A stretch of 39,597 nt of DNA. Source: an uncultured Collinsella sp. Its GTDB lineage: Bacteria > Actinomycetota > Coriobacteriia > Coriobacteriales > Coriobacteriaceae. The notes beneath the pieces are model-generated. The model was not told where the DNA came from. It worked only from the letters and a program-made list of their open reading frames with translations, and made no database searches. Position numbers and translations under genes: made by a program. Each line of letters starts with the position of its first letter. Positions within the stretch are counted from its first letter, which is position 1. Shown here piece by piece: positions 1-7,813 of this stretch. The DNA lies in assembly GCA_938023905.1 (NCBI GenBank), contig CALJCO010000074.1:1-39597 (forward strand), given 5' to 3'.

Positions 1-85
1 TATCGTTGGGGCCAGGCCCGATTTTGCCTCTTGACAATGTCCTGCTCATATTAAAAGGAACGTCCCCAAGTGCCGGGTTTCCGCA

Positions 86-137
86 GTCATTGGGGACAGA
101 CTTAAATGACTAGTCTTTTAAGAACGTCCCCAATGAC
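86..137. repeat. Dispersed palindromic GTCCCC repeat, copy 1
   Basis: The outer arms GTCATTGGGGAC (86-97) and GTCCCCAATGAC (126-137) are perfect inverted repeats around an imperfectly palindromic centre containing CTTAAA and TTTAAG. The same element with the same flanks lies at 5902-5978, next to another operon terminator. A short GTCCCCAAGTGCCGGG motif lies beside both copies (62-77 and 6019-6034). This is a REP-like intergenic repeat; its mobility or function cannot be judged from one window. Confidence 0.7.
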
Positions 138-173
138 TACCCACAGAATGAGGGTCTCATCGGGGACTAGGTA

Positions 174-213
174 AATAGCAAAAGCCCCCGCGGCCGAAAC
201 GGGCCACGGGGGC
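174..213 (-). terminator. Rho-independent terminator of the beta-glucoside PTS operon
   Basis: On the minus strand a G+C-rich hairpin (arms 185-195 and 202-212, one mismatch, 6-nt loop) is followed by CTTTTGCTATTT. It lies about 17 bases past the stop of the 6-phospho-beta-glucosidase gene and closes the minus-strand operon. Confidence 0.8.
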
Positions 214-229
214 AGCAGGCTTGCAAGGG

Positions 230-1684
230 TTAACTCAAGTCCTCGCCATTTGATGCAATGACCTTTTGATACCAGCAGAAGCTGTCCTTTCGGTAGCGAT
301 CGAACGTGCCTTTGCCCGTATCATCGGCATCGACATAAACAAAGCCATAGCGCTTCTTCATCTGCCCCGTCGAGGCCGACACCAAATCGATACAGCCCCA
401 CGGCGTGTATCCCATCAGGTCAACACCGTCCTCGACAATTGCATCGCGCAGCGCAAGAATATGCCTTCGCAGGTAATCAATATGATACGCATCGTGGACT
501 TTGCCGTCTTCCAGCGCATCGAGTCCGCCCACACCGTTCTCGGCGATAAAGAGCGGAAGATGGTAACGATCGTGGTAGCCGGCAAGCGTCACGCGCAAAC
601 CCAGCGCATCGATCTGCCACTTCCAGGCAGTCTCTTTATCCTTGAGGTACGGATTGCGCAACGTCGGGAACACGTTGCCCTCCGCCTTCTCGGCGATCAC
701 CTGATCATCGGCGCACACCAAGCGCGAGCAATAGTACGAGAACGAGATGAAGTCGACCGTATGCTCTGCCAGATACTCCGTATCGCCCGGCTCAAAGGGC
801 ACGTGAACACCCTCTTTCTCGAGTGCACGCAGCTTCCAAGCAGGATAGGCGCCCGCAGCCATCACGTCTGTGTAGAAGTAGCGGCCGCGGTCCTCCTCAT
901 ACGCAAGCCATACGTCCTCGGGCGCACAACGGTACGGATAGGTCGCACCGGCAGCGACCATGCAACCCACCTTGTTTGCGGGATCGATCTTGTGCAGAAT
1001 CTCGACAGCGCGAGCGCTCGCCATAAACATATGGTGCGAGAACGCCGCGGTCACGGCTGCACGGTCACGCTCATCCTCGAGCGTGACACCCGCGTTGAGA
1101 TAGGACAGCGCCACGCTGTTGATCTCGTTGAACGTAAGCCAATAACGCACGAGGCCCTGGTACGCGCGTCCGACGGTCTCGACGTAGTGCGCATACCGCT
1201 CGATCATCTCTCGGCTTTGCCAGCCACCATAGCGCTCGACCAGAGCCAACGGATAGTCGTAGTGCGACAGCGTCACAAGCGGCTCGATTCCATGCTCGCG
1301 CAGCGCCTCGAATACCTGACGGTAAAACTCCAAGCCCTCGCCGTTGGGCTCGGTCTCCATCCCTGTGGGAAAAATACGGCTCCAGCAAATTGAAAGACGC
1401 AGGCACTTAAAGCCCATCTCGGCAAAGAGCTCGACATCCTCGTGCCAATGATGGAAGAAGTCGTTGCCCCAGCGGCATGGATACAGCCTGTCCGGATCGT
1501 CCACGGGCTTTTGCCTGCCAAACATTACATCCCAGCGGTCGGAACCCTGTGGGATCAGGTCGGAGTGCGACATGCCGCGGCCGCCCTCGTTCCAGCCCCC
1601 TTCGGCCTGGTTGGCGGCGAGGGCACCACCCCACAAAAAGCCCTCGGGCATACCGGCGGCAGACGTTCTGTCAAAGTAACTCAT
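230..1684 (-). CDS. 6-phospho-beta-glucosidase (GH1)
   Basis: A cytoplasmic glycoside hydrolase family 1 enzyme of about 484 residues, the usual family length. It should hydrolyse 6-phospho-beta-glucosides delivered by the adjacent PTS into glucose-6-phosphate and an aglycone or glucose. Visible signatures are the N-terminal PEGFLWGGALAANQAEG, the acid/base Glu in TFNEIN (about residue 187), the nucleophile Glu in IAENGVGG (about residue 382), and a C-terminal S-T-G-Q-M-K-K-R-Y-G segment of the phosphate-binding type typical of 6-phospho enzymes. The chosen ATG at 1684 lies one base after the EIIC stop and has GAGGA about 11 bases upstream. An in-frame ATG at 1696 overlaps EIIC and has its GAGG directly against the start codon, so it is less likely. 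It is the last gene of the operon. The exact sugar (cellobiose, arbutin, salicin) cannot be told. Confidence 0.93.
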   Translation of the reverse strand: MSYFDRTSAAGMPEGFLWGGALAANQAEGGWNEGGRGMSHSDLIPQGSDRWDVMFGRQKPVDDPDRLYPCRWGNDFFHHWHEDVELFAEMGFKCLRLSICWSRIFPTGMETEPNGEGLEFYRQVFEALREHGIEPLVTLSHYDYPLALVERYGGWQSREMIERYAHYVETVGRAYQGLVRYWLTFNEINSVALSYLNAGVTLEDERDRAAVTAAFSHHMFMASARAVEILHKIDPANKVGCMVAAGATYPYRCAPEDVWLAYEEDRGRYFYTDVMAAGAYPAWKLRALEKEGVHVPFEPGDTEYLAEHTVDFISFSYYCSRLVCADDQVIAEKAEGNVFPTLRNPYLKDKETAWKWQIDALGLRVTLAGYHDRYHLPLFIAENGVGGLDALEDGKVHDAYHIDYLRRHILALRDAIVEDGVDLMGYTPWGCIDLVSASTGQMKKRYGFVYVDADDTGKGTFDRYRKDSFCWYQKVIASNGEDLS

Positions 1685-1685
1685 G

Positions 1686-3035
1686 CTACTCAGCATCCTC
1701 GGCAGAAGCTGCCGCGGCGTTCTCCTGCTCCTGAGCCAGGAGCTGGTTATCGTACACCTTAAAGAACGGGTACCAGACCACAGCCATGACCACGATCAAA
1801 ACGATCGTAAACACCCAGATGCGCGGGTCGAGGCACTGGACAAAGCCCTGAACGAAGATGGGGAACGTGCCGCTCACCAAGATGTAGAAGTTAGAGACAA
1901 GACCCAGTGAGACCGCACCCCAATACAGCAGGGCCGAGATCATGCCGCCTAGCACAAACGGAATCATGAGGATCGGGTTGAAGATGATGGGCGCGCCGAA
2001 GATCGCGGGCTCGGAGATACGGAAGAAGCTCGGCACGATCGATGCCCTGCCAAATGCCTTGAGCTGCTGCGACTTTGCCCTAAACGCGCAGAGCGCCACA
2101 AAAGAGAACGTATTACCCGTGCCGCCGATGAGGTTGATGGCCAACGACATGAGCACCGGGTGGAACTCAAGCGGCTGCCCGGCAGCATAGAGCGAGGCGT
2201 TGGCGGCAAAGGCGGCAAGCGAGACCGGGGCGGTGATGGGCATTACGATCATGTTGCCGTGGACGCCAAAGCACCAAAACAGCAGCGTCATGAAGCAGAT
2301 AAGCAGTGCGCCGGGCACAGAGTCAACTGCGACGGAAAGCGGGGCAGCGAGCAGCTTCTCGATAACCGAGGGGATGGACAGCGCGGGATCGATCATCTGG
2401 ATCAGCAGGTTGCCGCCAAAGAAGATGAGGATGTTGGCGAGCATAGGTACGATGGCGCCAAAGGTTTCGGACAAAAACGGCGGCACGCCATCGGGCATCT
2501 TGATGGTGATGCCCTTGGTCTGGCAGAAGCGCGTGACCTCGACGGAGACCAAGGCAACGATGATGGCGGTAAACAGGCCCTGCGCACCCAGATAGGTGCA
2601 GGGGACCGCCTGGAGCACGGACTCGTCAGCAAGCTGGTAGTAGGACGACGGCGCCGCGGCGATCAGGAACATCACCAGCGAGGTCATGCCGGCGTTAAGC
2701 TTGGGCATCTTGTAGGTGCCCGCCAGGTTATAGGCGATTGCGAACGTCACGATCACCGACAGTATGCCCATCGTCATATTGAAGGGGATGAGCAGCGTGA
2801 GCTTATTGGCCGTCGCAAAATCGAGCCAAGGGCCAAAGACGGACCAGAACCCGCCCTGCGCCACCAGGTCGGCCGTGACCGGCGGGTTGGCGAGGATCAT
2901 AAAGACGGCAGATACCAAGATGAAGCTGATCGCGCTCATAAAGCCCTTTTGCATGGAGGCAAAGTGGCGCTCGGTGCCGCAGAAATTGGCGATAGGGGTC
3001 AGTTTTTCCTGAAGCAGGGTCATGAACTTCTCCAT
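1686..3035 (-). CDS. PTS lactose/cellobiose-family transporter, EIIC component
   Basis: An integral membrane permease of 449 residues, normal for EIIC of the Lac family (CelB/LicC type). It binds and translocates the beta-glucoside while EIIB phosphorylates it. The N-terminus (EKLTPIANFCGTERHFASMQKGFM) is typical of the family, and the protein has about ten hydrophobic segments, a cytoplasmic-loop pattern, and a charged Ala/Glu-rich C-terminal tail. The start at 3035 has AGGAGG six bases upstream, and that site overlaps the EIIB stop, so the two genes are probably translationally coupled. The glycosidase follows directly. Expression should be controlled by the PRD regulator encoded upstream. 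Confidence 0.93.
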   Translation of the reverse strand: MEKFMTLLQEKLTPIANFCGTERHFASMQKGFMSAISFILVSAVFMILANPPVTADLVAQGGFWSVFGPWLDFATANKLTLLIPFNMTMGILSVIVTFAIAYNLAGTYKMPKLNAGMTSLVMFLIAAAPSSYYQLADESVLQAVPCTYLGAQGLFTAIIVALVSVEVTRFCQTKGITIKMPDGVPPFLSETFGAIVPMLANILIFFGGNLLIQMIDPALSIPSVIEKLLAAPLSVAVDSVPGALLICFMTLLFWCFGVHGNMIVMPITAPVSLAAFAANASLYAAGQPLEFHPVLMSLAINLIGGTGNTFSFVALCAFRAKSQQLKAFGRASIVPSFFRISEPAIFGAPIIFNPILMIPFVLGGMISALLYWGAVSLGLVSNFYILVSGTFPIFVQGFVQCLDPRIWVFTIVLIVVMAVVWYPFFKVYDNQLLAQEQENAAAASAEDAE

Positions 3036-3044
3036 GGTTGCCTC

Positions 3045-3338
3045 CTAACCCAACAGCGACTGGGCGAGTGCCAGCACGTTGGCGGCGTTGCCCATGCCGT
3101 AGTCCTGTGCGGGGATGACCGCGGTCGGCTTACCGCTCCCCTGCTTGACGGTGTTGAGCTGGTAGGACACCTGCGGCCCCAAGAGCAGCACGTCATAATT
3201 GGCGCACGTCTCCTGATACTCGCCGATACCCACCGCATCGATATCGAGCTCGATGCCGTTTTGCTCCGCATATTTCTCGAGTTTCTTCATCAGAATGCTT
3301 GTAGACAGACCAGCTGCGCAAACAAGAAGGATCTTCAT
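3045..3338 (-). CDS. PTS lactose/cellobiose-family EIIB component
   Basis: A small cytoplasmic phosphocarrier of 97 residues. It accepts phosphate from EIIA on a cysteine and passes it to sugar bound by EIIC. The active-site Cys sits near the N-terminus in MKILLVCAAGLSTSILMKK, the classic EIIB-cellobiose P-loop signature, and the remainder (VLLLGPQVSYQ, ending NVLALAQSLLG) fits the family. The start was set at 3338 because GAAGGG lies eight bases upstream and the next residues match the family start; a longer frame from 3356 adds only MRRESL. It lies between EIIA and EIIC in a tight operon. Confidence 0.93.
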   Translation of the reverse strand: MKILLVCAAGLSTSILMKKLEKYAEQNGIELDIDAVGIGEYQETCANYDVLLLGPQVSYQLNTVKQGSGKPTAVIPAQDYGMGNAANVLALAQSLLG

Positions 3339-3384
3339 AAGGGATTCCCTTCGCATTGATTGGTTGGATAGTCACCGCACGCCG

Positions 3385-3711
3385 CTAGGCGTTCTTGGTT
3401 GCAGTGCACTCATACAGGCAGATCAGCTCCTGCACGAGCTCCTGAGCAAGCATGGAGCACATGAGGTGGTCCTGAGCATGGACCAGCAACACATCCACCG
3501 ACAGATGCTCGCCCGCTGCCTCAGTCGAAAGCAGCTGCGTTTGGATGTGGTGAGCCTTGATTCCCGCATCCTTTGACTGCTTCATGAGTTTGGCGGCGGC
3601 GTCAAAATCCCCCGCTTTTGCCTTTTCAAGGGCTTCGAAGGCAAGGCTGCGTGCCTCTCCCGCTGCAGCGACCAGCTGAAACGAAACCATCTCGGTTCCC
3701 TGATCGTCCAT
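3385..3711 (-). CDS. PTS lactose/cellobiose-family EIIA component
   Basis: A helical cytoplasmic phosphocarrier of 108 residues, phosphorylated by HPr on a histidine. The family features are visible: a helical N-terminal half rich in Ala and Glu, and the active-site histidine in LLVHAQDHLMCSM, followed by AQELVQELI. The start at 3711 has AGGAG with good spacing. It is the first structural gene of the operon, 119 bases downstream of the regulator gene, enough for its own promoter. It should work with EIIB and EIIC next door. Confidence 0.92.
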   Translation of the reverse strand: MDDQGTEMVSFQLVAAAGEARSLAFEALEKAKAGDFDAAAKLMKQSKDAGIKAHHIQTQLLSTEAAGEHLSVDVLLVHAQDHLMCSMLAQELVQELICLYECTATKNA

Positions 3712-3747
3712 AACGGTCTCCTCTCCCGTGATGTTTGGTTTGTACTT

Positions 3748-3755
3748 GAATATTC
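3748..3755. promoter_or_regulatory. Possible operator in the regulator-EIIA gap
   Basis: The perfect palindrome GAATATTC lies about 37 bases upstream of the EIIA start in the 119-base gap after the regulator gene. This gap is the natural place for the promoter acted on by the PRD regulator. No convincing -35/-10 pair was found, so the call rests on position and symmetry only. Confidence 0.25.
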
Positions 3756-3830
3756 GAAACGCCTATCTCCCGCCCGCAATCCTCGAGGTTTATTGCAGGT
3801 AGACAGACAGGGTTATCGACAAAAGAAGTC

Positions 3831-5726
3831 TTAAGCCGTATGCGCTTGCACAAGCGCCATCAGCTCATGCCAGGACCGGCGCTCGCGTAGGCGCTCGACC
3901 CCCTGGCGGTCCATAAAGATCTCGGCGAGCAGTGAGCTCAAGATCCGCGCCTCATCGCCGCCCGACCGGGCAAACGACACCATAAAGACGATATCGACCT
4001 CATGGCCGTATTCGTCCCAAAGAATGGGATGTTCGAGCAGGCCCACGGTAACAAAGGCCTCGGCGCTCAAGGGATGCATCCCATGGGGCATGGCTACCCC
4101 ATTGCCAAACGAGGTGGCACTCGCGCTCTCGCGCTCGGCGACCTCTTGGGCAAACTGGGCATCGACACGGCCGCTCTCGACGGCGCGCTCGGAGAGATAT
4201 CGGAGAACGGCCTGCTTCGACGGCGCCTCAACGCGGTTGAAGAACAGGGCACGGCTAAAGAAAGAGCTTACGGAGTCCGATTGCGCAGTGTCGTCGCTCA
4301 GCACCTTGCGGATAGCGTTGACATCGCTCGTCTCCAAGAAGAAATCGGCCTCGCGGACGGGCACGGGCAACTTGACGTTGAGCGGCACCGTTGTGAACAC
4401 GTAGTCGATGTGCGAAAAATCGAACGTTCCCACGCGGGCGACATCGCATGTCTCAATCGAATCGATATACATGCCAAACTGCTTGCGGTACTGGTGCTCG
4501 AGCATACGGGCGCTTCCCGCTCCCGAGGCGCACACGATCAGGATGCGCTTGCGACGCGGCTGGTCGGCTTGCTGCTCGAGGGCCAGGGCAAATGCCATGG
4601 CGATGTAGCCGAGCTCTTCATCAGAGGGCTGGCTGCCAAAATGACGCTCGAGTACCTGCGAGGTGCCAGCTGCCATCGAATAGGCCAACGGAAACCTCGT
4701 CTTGATATCGGGCAGCATGGGGTTATCCATATGCATGTGATATTCAAGGCGATAGCCCAGAGGGCCGATATGCCGAGCAAGGTTCATGCGAAGTTCAAGA
4801 TCGCCGCTAAAGTCAAACCTAAACTCATCGTTGACCGCACGTACCATCTCGGAAGCAATCTCCCACATCTCGTCCGAGATAACGGCAGAGCCCTTCTCGG
4901 GCACGCCCGTGCCCCTGCCGAGCAAATGGATTGCGATAAAGGCAACCTCTTCTCGGGGCATGCTCACGCCCAGGGCATCCTTGATGTTTGCGGCAATCTG
5001 GAAAGCCGCGGCGTATTCGCGCGTTCCCTCCAGTTTTTGAACGTCCGATTCTGCAGCTGGGACATAGCAGCCCTGCTCGATGCGGCAAAGAGCAATGTAA
5101 AGATGCATGATGAGATTGCGGGATGCCAGCGAGCTCACCGTGACGGGCGAGGCCGTCAGGGCATCGTCCACACATGCGGCGATGGCCCGCAGGCGCTCGG
5201 CGAGCTTTGCATCGTCGGTGTCGGGCAACACGGGCCTCACCAGCGAGGCCAGGCACAGGCGCCGTTGTGACTCCCCGCCCGCAACGCGGATTCCGTAGCG
5301 TGGGCGCTTTTCGAGCGTTAAGTCAAATTGGGCGAGTTTCTGCTCTACCAGACGCATGTCATTGGACAGAGTTCGCGCCGAAACGTAGAGTAAATCCGCA
5401 TACTCCTCAATCGTCACCCACTGGGACCGCATGAGGAGGTCGTTAAGAAGGAAGGACACACGGCCGTCGCGCGTATCAGGAATGCCCGGATGGGCCAGAG
5501 CCGCACCGTCTAGCAAGCGAGCAAGCTCATCTGCACGTGCAACATCGATACGATACTGCCCCTTGCTGCCAACGATGCGTGCAACCCCTGCAAGGTTGTC
5601 GTTTGCGCGATGGATATAGTTTCTCACGGCGCGCTCGCTTACCTCGAGACGCTTGGCAAGTACCGCGACAGCGACAGGCTGAGCGTCCTCGATCATATTT
5701 ACAAGCTGCTTGACGCGAGCATCCAT
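3831..5726 (-). CDS. PRD-containing transcriptional regulator with PTS EIIB/EIIA domains (LicR/MtlR type)
   Basis: A 631-residue PTS-responsive regulator. In order it has an N-terminal helix-turn-helix (about 16-45), a second HTH-like segment (about 103-130), PRD1 (about 180-280, with H208 and H267), PRD2 (about 285-385), an EIIB-like domain with Cys399 in ILIVCASGAGSARML, and an EIIA Mtl/Fru-type domain with His548 in GVAMPHGM. Family members are DNA-binding activators whose activity is set by phosphorylation from HPr and the EIIB of their own PTS. The expected second His of PRD2 is absent: the segment reads GYIAMAFALALE. The start at 5726 has a strong AAAGGAGGAG site. It is encoded upstream of the PTS genes in the same direction and is almost certainly their regulator. 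Confidence 0.92.
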   Translation of the reverse strand: MDARVKQLVNMIEDAQPVAVAVLAKRLEVSERAVRNYIHRANDNLAGVARIVGSKGQYRIDVARADELARLLDGAALAHPGIPDTRDGRVSFLLNDLLMRSQWVTIEEYADLLYVSARTLSNDMRLVEQKLAQFDLTLEKRPRYGIRVAGGESQRRLCLASLVRPVLPDTDDAKLAERLRAIAACVDDALTASPVTVSSLASRNLIMHLYIALCRIEQGCYVPAAESDVQKLEGTREYAAAFQIAANIKDALGVSMPREEVAFIAIHLLGRGTGVPEKGSAVISDEMWEIASEMVRAVNDEFRFDFSGDLELRMNLARHIGPLGYRLEYHMHMDNPMLPDIKTRFPLAYSMAAGTSQVLERHFGSQPSDEELGYIAMAFALALEQQADQPRRKRILIVCASGAGSARMLEHQYRKQFGMYIDSIETCDVARVGTFDFSHIDYVFTTVPLNVKLPVPVREADFFLETSDVNAIRKVLSDDTAQSDSVSSFFSRALFFNRVEAPSKQAVLRYLSERAVESGRVDAQFAQEVAERESASATSFGNGVAMPHGMHPLSAEAFVTVGLLEHPILWDEYGHEVDIVFMVSFARSGGDEARILSSLLAEIFMDRQGVERLRERRSWHELMALVQAHTA

Positions 5727-5788
5727 GTCCTCCTCCTTTCCCTGCGTCTAGTCTAACGCGGTAAAGAATGACACTCCACGTCGCGCTC

Positions 5789-5806
5789 GTTCCGCCAACT
5801 CGGAAC
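5789..5806. promoter_or_regulatory. Inverted repeat upstream of the PTS regulator gene
   Basis: GTTCCG, a six-base spacer, then CGGAAC form a perfect inverted repeat about 65-80 bases upstream of the regulator start. This fits an operator or a short hairpin in the leader. Nothing in the sequence shows which protein would bind it. Confidence 0.25.
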
Positions 5807-5901
5807 AGGTTGCGGGGAGTCCAGCTGAGCTATGGAGAGCCTGGGGAGAGGGCCCGAAGGCAATGCGTCGGTGTGGGATGCGCCTTCCCAGCCATTGGGC
5901 A

Positions 5902-5978
5902 GTCATTGGGGACAGACTTAAATGAGTAGTCGTTGTGAACGTTGTTGTTTGACTAGTCGTTTAAGAACGTCCCCAATG
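5902..5978. repeat. Dispersed palindromic GTCCCC repeat, copy 2
   Basis: It carries the same arms as the copy at 86-137 (GTCATTGGGGAC and GTCCCCAATG) and the same internal ACTTAAATGA and TTTAAGAACG blocks, with about 27 extra bases in the centre. Downstream are further GTCCCCAAGTGCCGGG (6019-6034) and GTCCCCAATGACTAGG (6038-6053) pieces, so the region up to 6060 is a patchwork of the same family. It lies between the PTS regulator promoter and the carbamate kinase terminator. Confidence 0.7.
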
Positions 5979-6060
5979 GCTATTAAGGACTGTCCCAAGC
6001 TGCCGGCAGGAAAGGACCGTCCCCAAGTGCCGGGTTTGTCCCCAATGACTAGGTGAATAG

Positions 6061-6093
6061 CAAAAGCCCCGCAGCCGGAGCGGACTGCGGGGC
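6061..6093 (-). terminator. Rho-independent terminator of the carbamate kinase gene
   Basis: On the minus strand GCCCCGCAG and CTGCGGGGC (6066-6093) form a 9-bp stem followed by TTTTG. It lies 67 bases past the carbamate kinase stop. Its flank (CTAGGTGAATAGCAAAAG) matches the flank of the terminator at 174-213, showing that repeat and terminator travel as one module. Confidence 0.8.
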
Positions 6094-6159
6094 TCATGAA
6101 GAGAGGCTAGTTTGTGGGCGTCTTGCCTGGCGCCCACGGGAGAGGCAACAGAGTAGAGG

Positions 6160-7122
6160 CTACTCGTGGATGCGGGTACCGGAGAGGCCGGCCATGGTCT
6201 CGGCGGCCTTGTCCAGGGCGCCGATGATGCAGGTGCGGCCCTTGCGGGAGCGGGCAAACTTGATGGCGGCGCGGACCTTGGGCTCCATGGAACCCTTGCC
6301 GAACTGGCCCTCGTCGGCCAGGCGCTCGGCCTCGTCGGCGGTGATGTCCTCGAGCTCCTCCTGGTTGGGCTTGCCAAAGTTGATGGCGACATGCTCAACG
6401 GCGGTCAGCAGGAACAGAACGTCGGCGTCGCAGTCCTCGGCCAGCAGCTCGCCGCCCAGGTCCTTGTCGATGACGGCGGGAACGCCCTTGTAGCAGCCCT
6501 TGTTCTCGTAGTCGCGGACGACGGGGATGCCGCCGCCACCGCAGGCGATGACGATGAACTCGTTGTCGAGCAGGTTGAGGATGGAGTCAGCCTCGACGAT
6601 CTTCTTGGGATCAGGGGAAGCGACAACGCGACGCCAGCCGCGGCCGGAATCCTCGACGAAGACCTTGGAAGGATCCTCGGCCATGAACTCCTTGGCCTGC
6701 TCCTCGGTGTAGAAGGGGCCGATCGGCTTGGTCGGGTTCTTGAACGCGGGATCGTCCGGGTCGCACTCGATCTGGGTGACGACGGTGGCGGCGTGCCAAC
6801 GCTTATAGCGCTTGTGCATCTCGCGGCCGATGCCCTGCTGCAGGTGATAGCCAATGTAGCCCTGGGACATGGCGCCGCACTCGGGCAGCGGCATCTCGGG
6901 GGTGCCGATGGCGTCGTGGGCAGCGGCGAAGGCGTTCTGGATCATGCCGACCTGCGGGCCGTTGCCGTGGGTGATGATGATCTCGTTACCCTGCTCGATA
7001 AGACCAAGGAGAGCGTGGGCGGTGTTGCTCACGGCCTGGATCTGCTCGACGGGGTTGTTGCCGAGGGCGTTGCCGCCGAGGGCGACGACAATACGATCGG
7101 GCTTGCCAAGAGGCTTAGACAT
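6160..7122 (-). CDS. arcC: Carbamate kinase
   Basis: A cytoplasmic amino-acid-kinase-fold enzyme of 320 residues. It catalyses the reversible transfer of phosphate between carbamoyl phosphate and ADP, giving ATP, ammonia and CO2 in the catabolic direction. The family motifs are clear: VVALGGNALGN near the N-terminus, THGNGPQVG, CGAMSQGYIGY, ACGGGGIPVV, LLTAVEHVAINFGKP and GSMEPKVRAAIKFA. The start at 7122 has AAAGGA eight bases upstream and begins just before the beta strand of the first motif; a longer frame to 7179 is not supported by a ribosome site. No arginine deiminase or ornithine carbamoyltransferase gene is adjacent, so it is monocistronic here and its carbamoyl-phosphate source lies elsewhere. 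Confidence 0.95.
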   Translation of the reverse strand: MSKPLGKPDRIVVALGGNALGNNPVEQIQAVSNTAHALLGLIEQGNEIIITHGNGPQVGMIQNAFAAAHDAIGTPEMPLPECGAMSQGYIGYHLQQGIGREMHKRYKRWHAATVVTQIECDPDDPAFKNPTKPIGPFYTEEQAKEFMAEDPSKVFVEDSGRGWRRVVASPDPKKIVEADSILNLLDNEFIVIACGGGGIPVVRDYENKGCYKGVPAVIDKDLGGELLAEDCDADVLFLLTAVEHVAINFGKPNQEELEDITADEAERLADEGQFGKGSMEPKVRAAIKFARSRKGRTCIIGALDKAAETMAGLSGTRIHE

Positions 7123-7557
7123 TGCTGGAATCCTTTCTGTAAAAGGCCTACAACCCATTAATAACCCGCGTCCGTGCAATACGCGAGTTTATTAAGGTTT
7201 ATATTCTCTTTATCGCTCATTTTATTCATTTTGAAAATAGTTTAACGGTGAACGGTCGTTTTTACCCGCTCAGCGTAAAGAAGCCCAGCTCACACATGTT
7301 TACGTCATCTACGTGCGACTTTATTTAATTAGAGCAGAGATTAGGCTGGATTATGCAAACTATATCTTTGCTAAACACATAACGGACACTGCAACTATTT
7401 ACTCGCACTATACGAGATTCTATGCACTTGCAAGACAAGTATGCACCCCTGCAATAACACGGGGCTTTTCATCCAACAAAAGGGATAGCCGAACGTGCTT
7501 CACTTTGCGGCAAGCGACTATGAGTTTGCAGTATAGAACTTTACCGTCGGGTATTGC
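7123..7557. other. AT-rich intergenic stretch upstream of carbamate kinase
   Basis: About 430 bases of clearly lower G+C than the surroundings. The minus-strand promoter of carbamate kinase must lie in 7130-7260, where there are A+T-rich runs but no clean -35/-10 pair. From 7260 to 7557 no credible gene is seen; an 82-codon open frame (7313-7561) has no ribosome site and no protein-like composition. Confidence 0.5.
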
Positions 7558-7707
7558 ATGAACGCCGCTGATGCCCTTTCGCTCCTGCCCACCCAAGCAG
7601 CCGAGAACGCTAACGGCGCCACTGCCAACCTGGCCACCCTCAACAACGGCGCCGCCAGCCTTTTCGCAAAATACCGTGCTGGCTCGCTGGCTTTGAGGCC
7701 TAAGTGA
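7558..7707 (+). pseudogene. 49-codon G+C-rich open frame, possible gene remnant
   Basis: An ATG-initiated frame coding an Ala/Asn/Leu-rich peptide (ending SLFAKYRAGSLALRPK) in a G+C-rich island between AT-rich flanks. Its base composition resembles coding DNA of the host rather than the spacer. No Shine-Dalgarno site is seen. It could be the surviving tail of a deleted gene next to the ATPase, or a chance frame. I do not recognise it. Confidence 0.25.
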
Positions 7708-7716
7708 GCTTTGCTA

Positions 7717-7800
7717 TTTGCCAATTTTTGTATGATTTGGGTCAAATCTATCTGCCACTTTTTGTATAATTAGGGCAAATCTATTTGCCAATTTTTGTCA
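7717..7800 (+). repeat. Tandem 33-34 bp repeats with promoter-like boxes upstream of the ATPase
   Basis: Two full units (7717-7750, 7751-7783) and a half unit (7784-7800) share TGCCA-TTTTTGTAT-AT and GGG-CAAATCTA. Unit 2 contains a perfect TATAAT (7765-7770) and unit 1 TATGAT (7731-7736). At the junction of units 2 and 3, GGCAAAT, CT, ATTTGCC (7774-7789) is a perfect inverted repeat. The array ends 14 bases before the ATPase start, so it is probably the promoter and an operator array. Confidence 0.6.
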
Positions 7801-7813
7801 ATGAGGTGTTTTA

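Noticed and set aside
2160..3359. A 399-codon plus-strand frame opposite the PTS genes
   Set aside because: It lies opposite EIIC and EIIB, which carry clear family motifs; its own text is Gly/His/Arg/Asp-rich shadow without domain features.
7313..7561. An 82-codon plus-strand frame in the AT-rich spacer
   Set aside because: It has no ribosome site and no recognisable composition, and it runs through the low-G+C spacer into the G+C-rich island.
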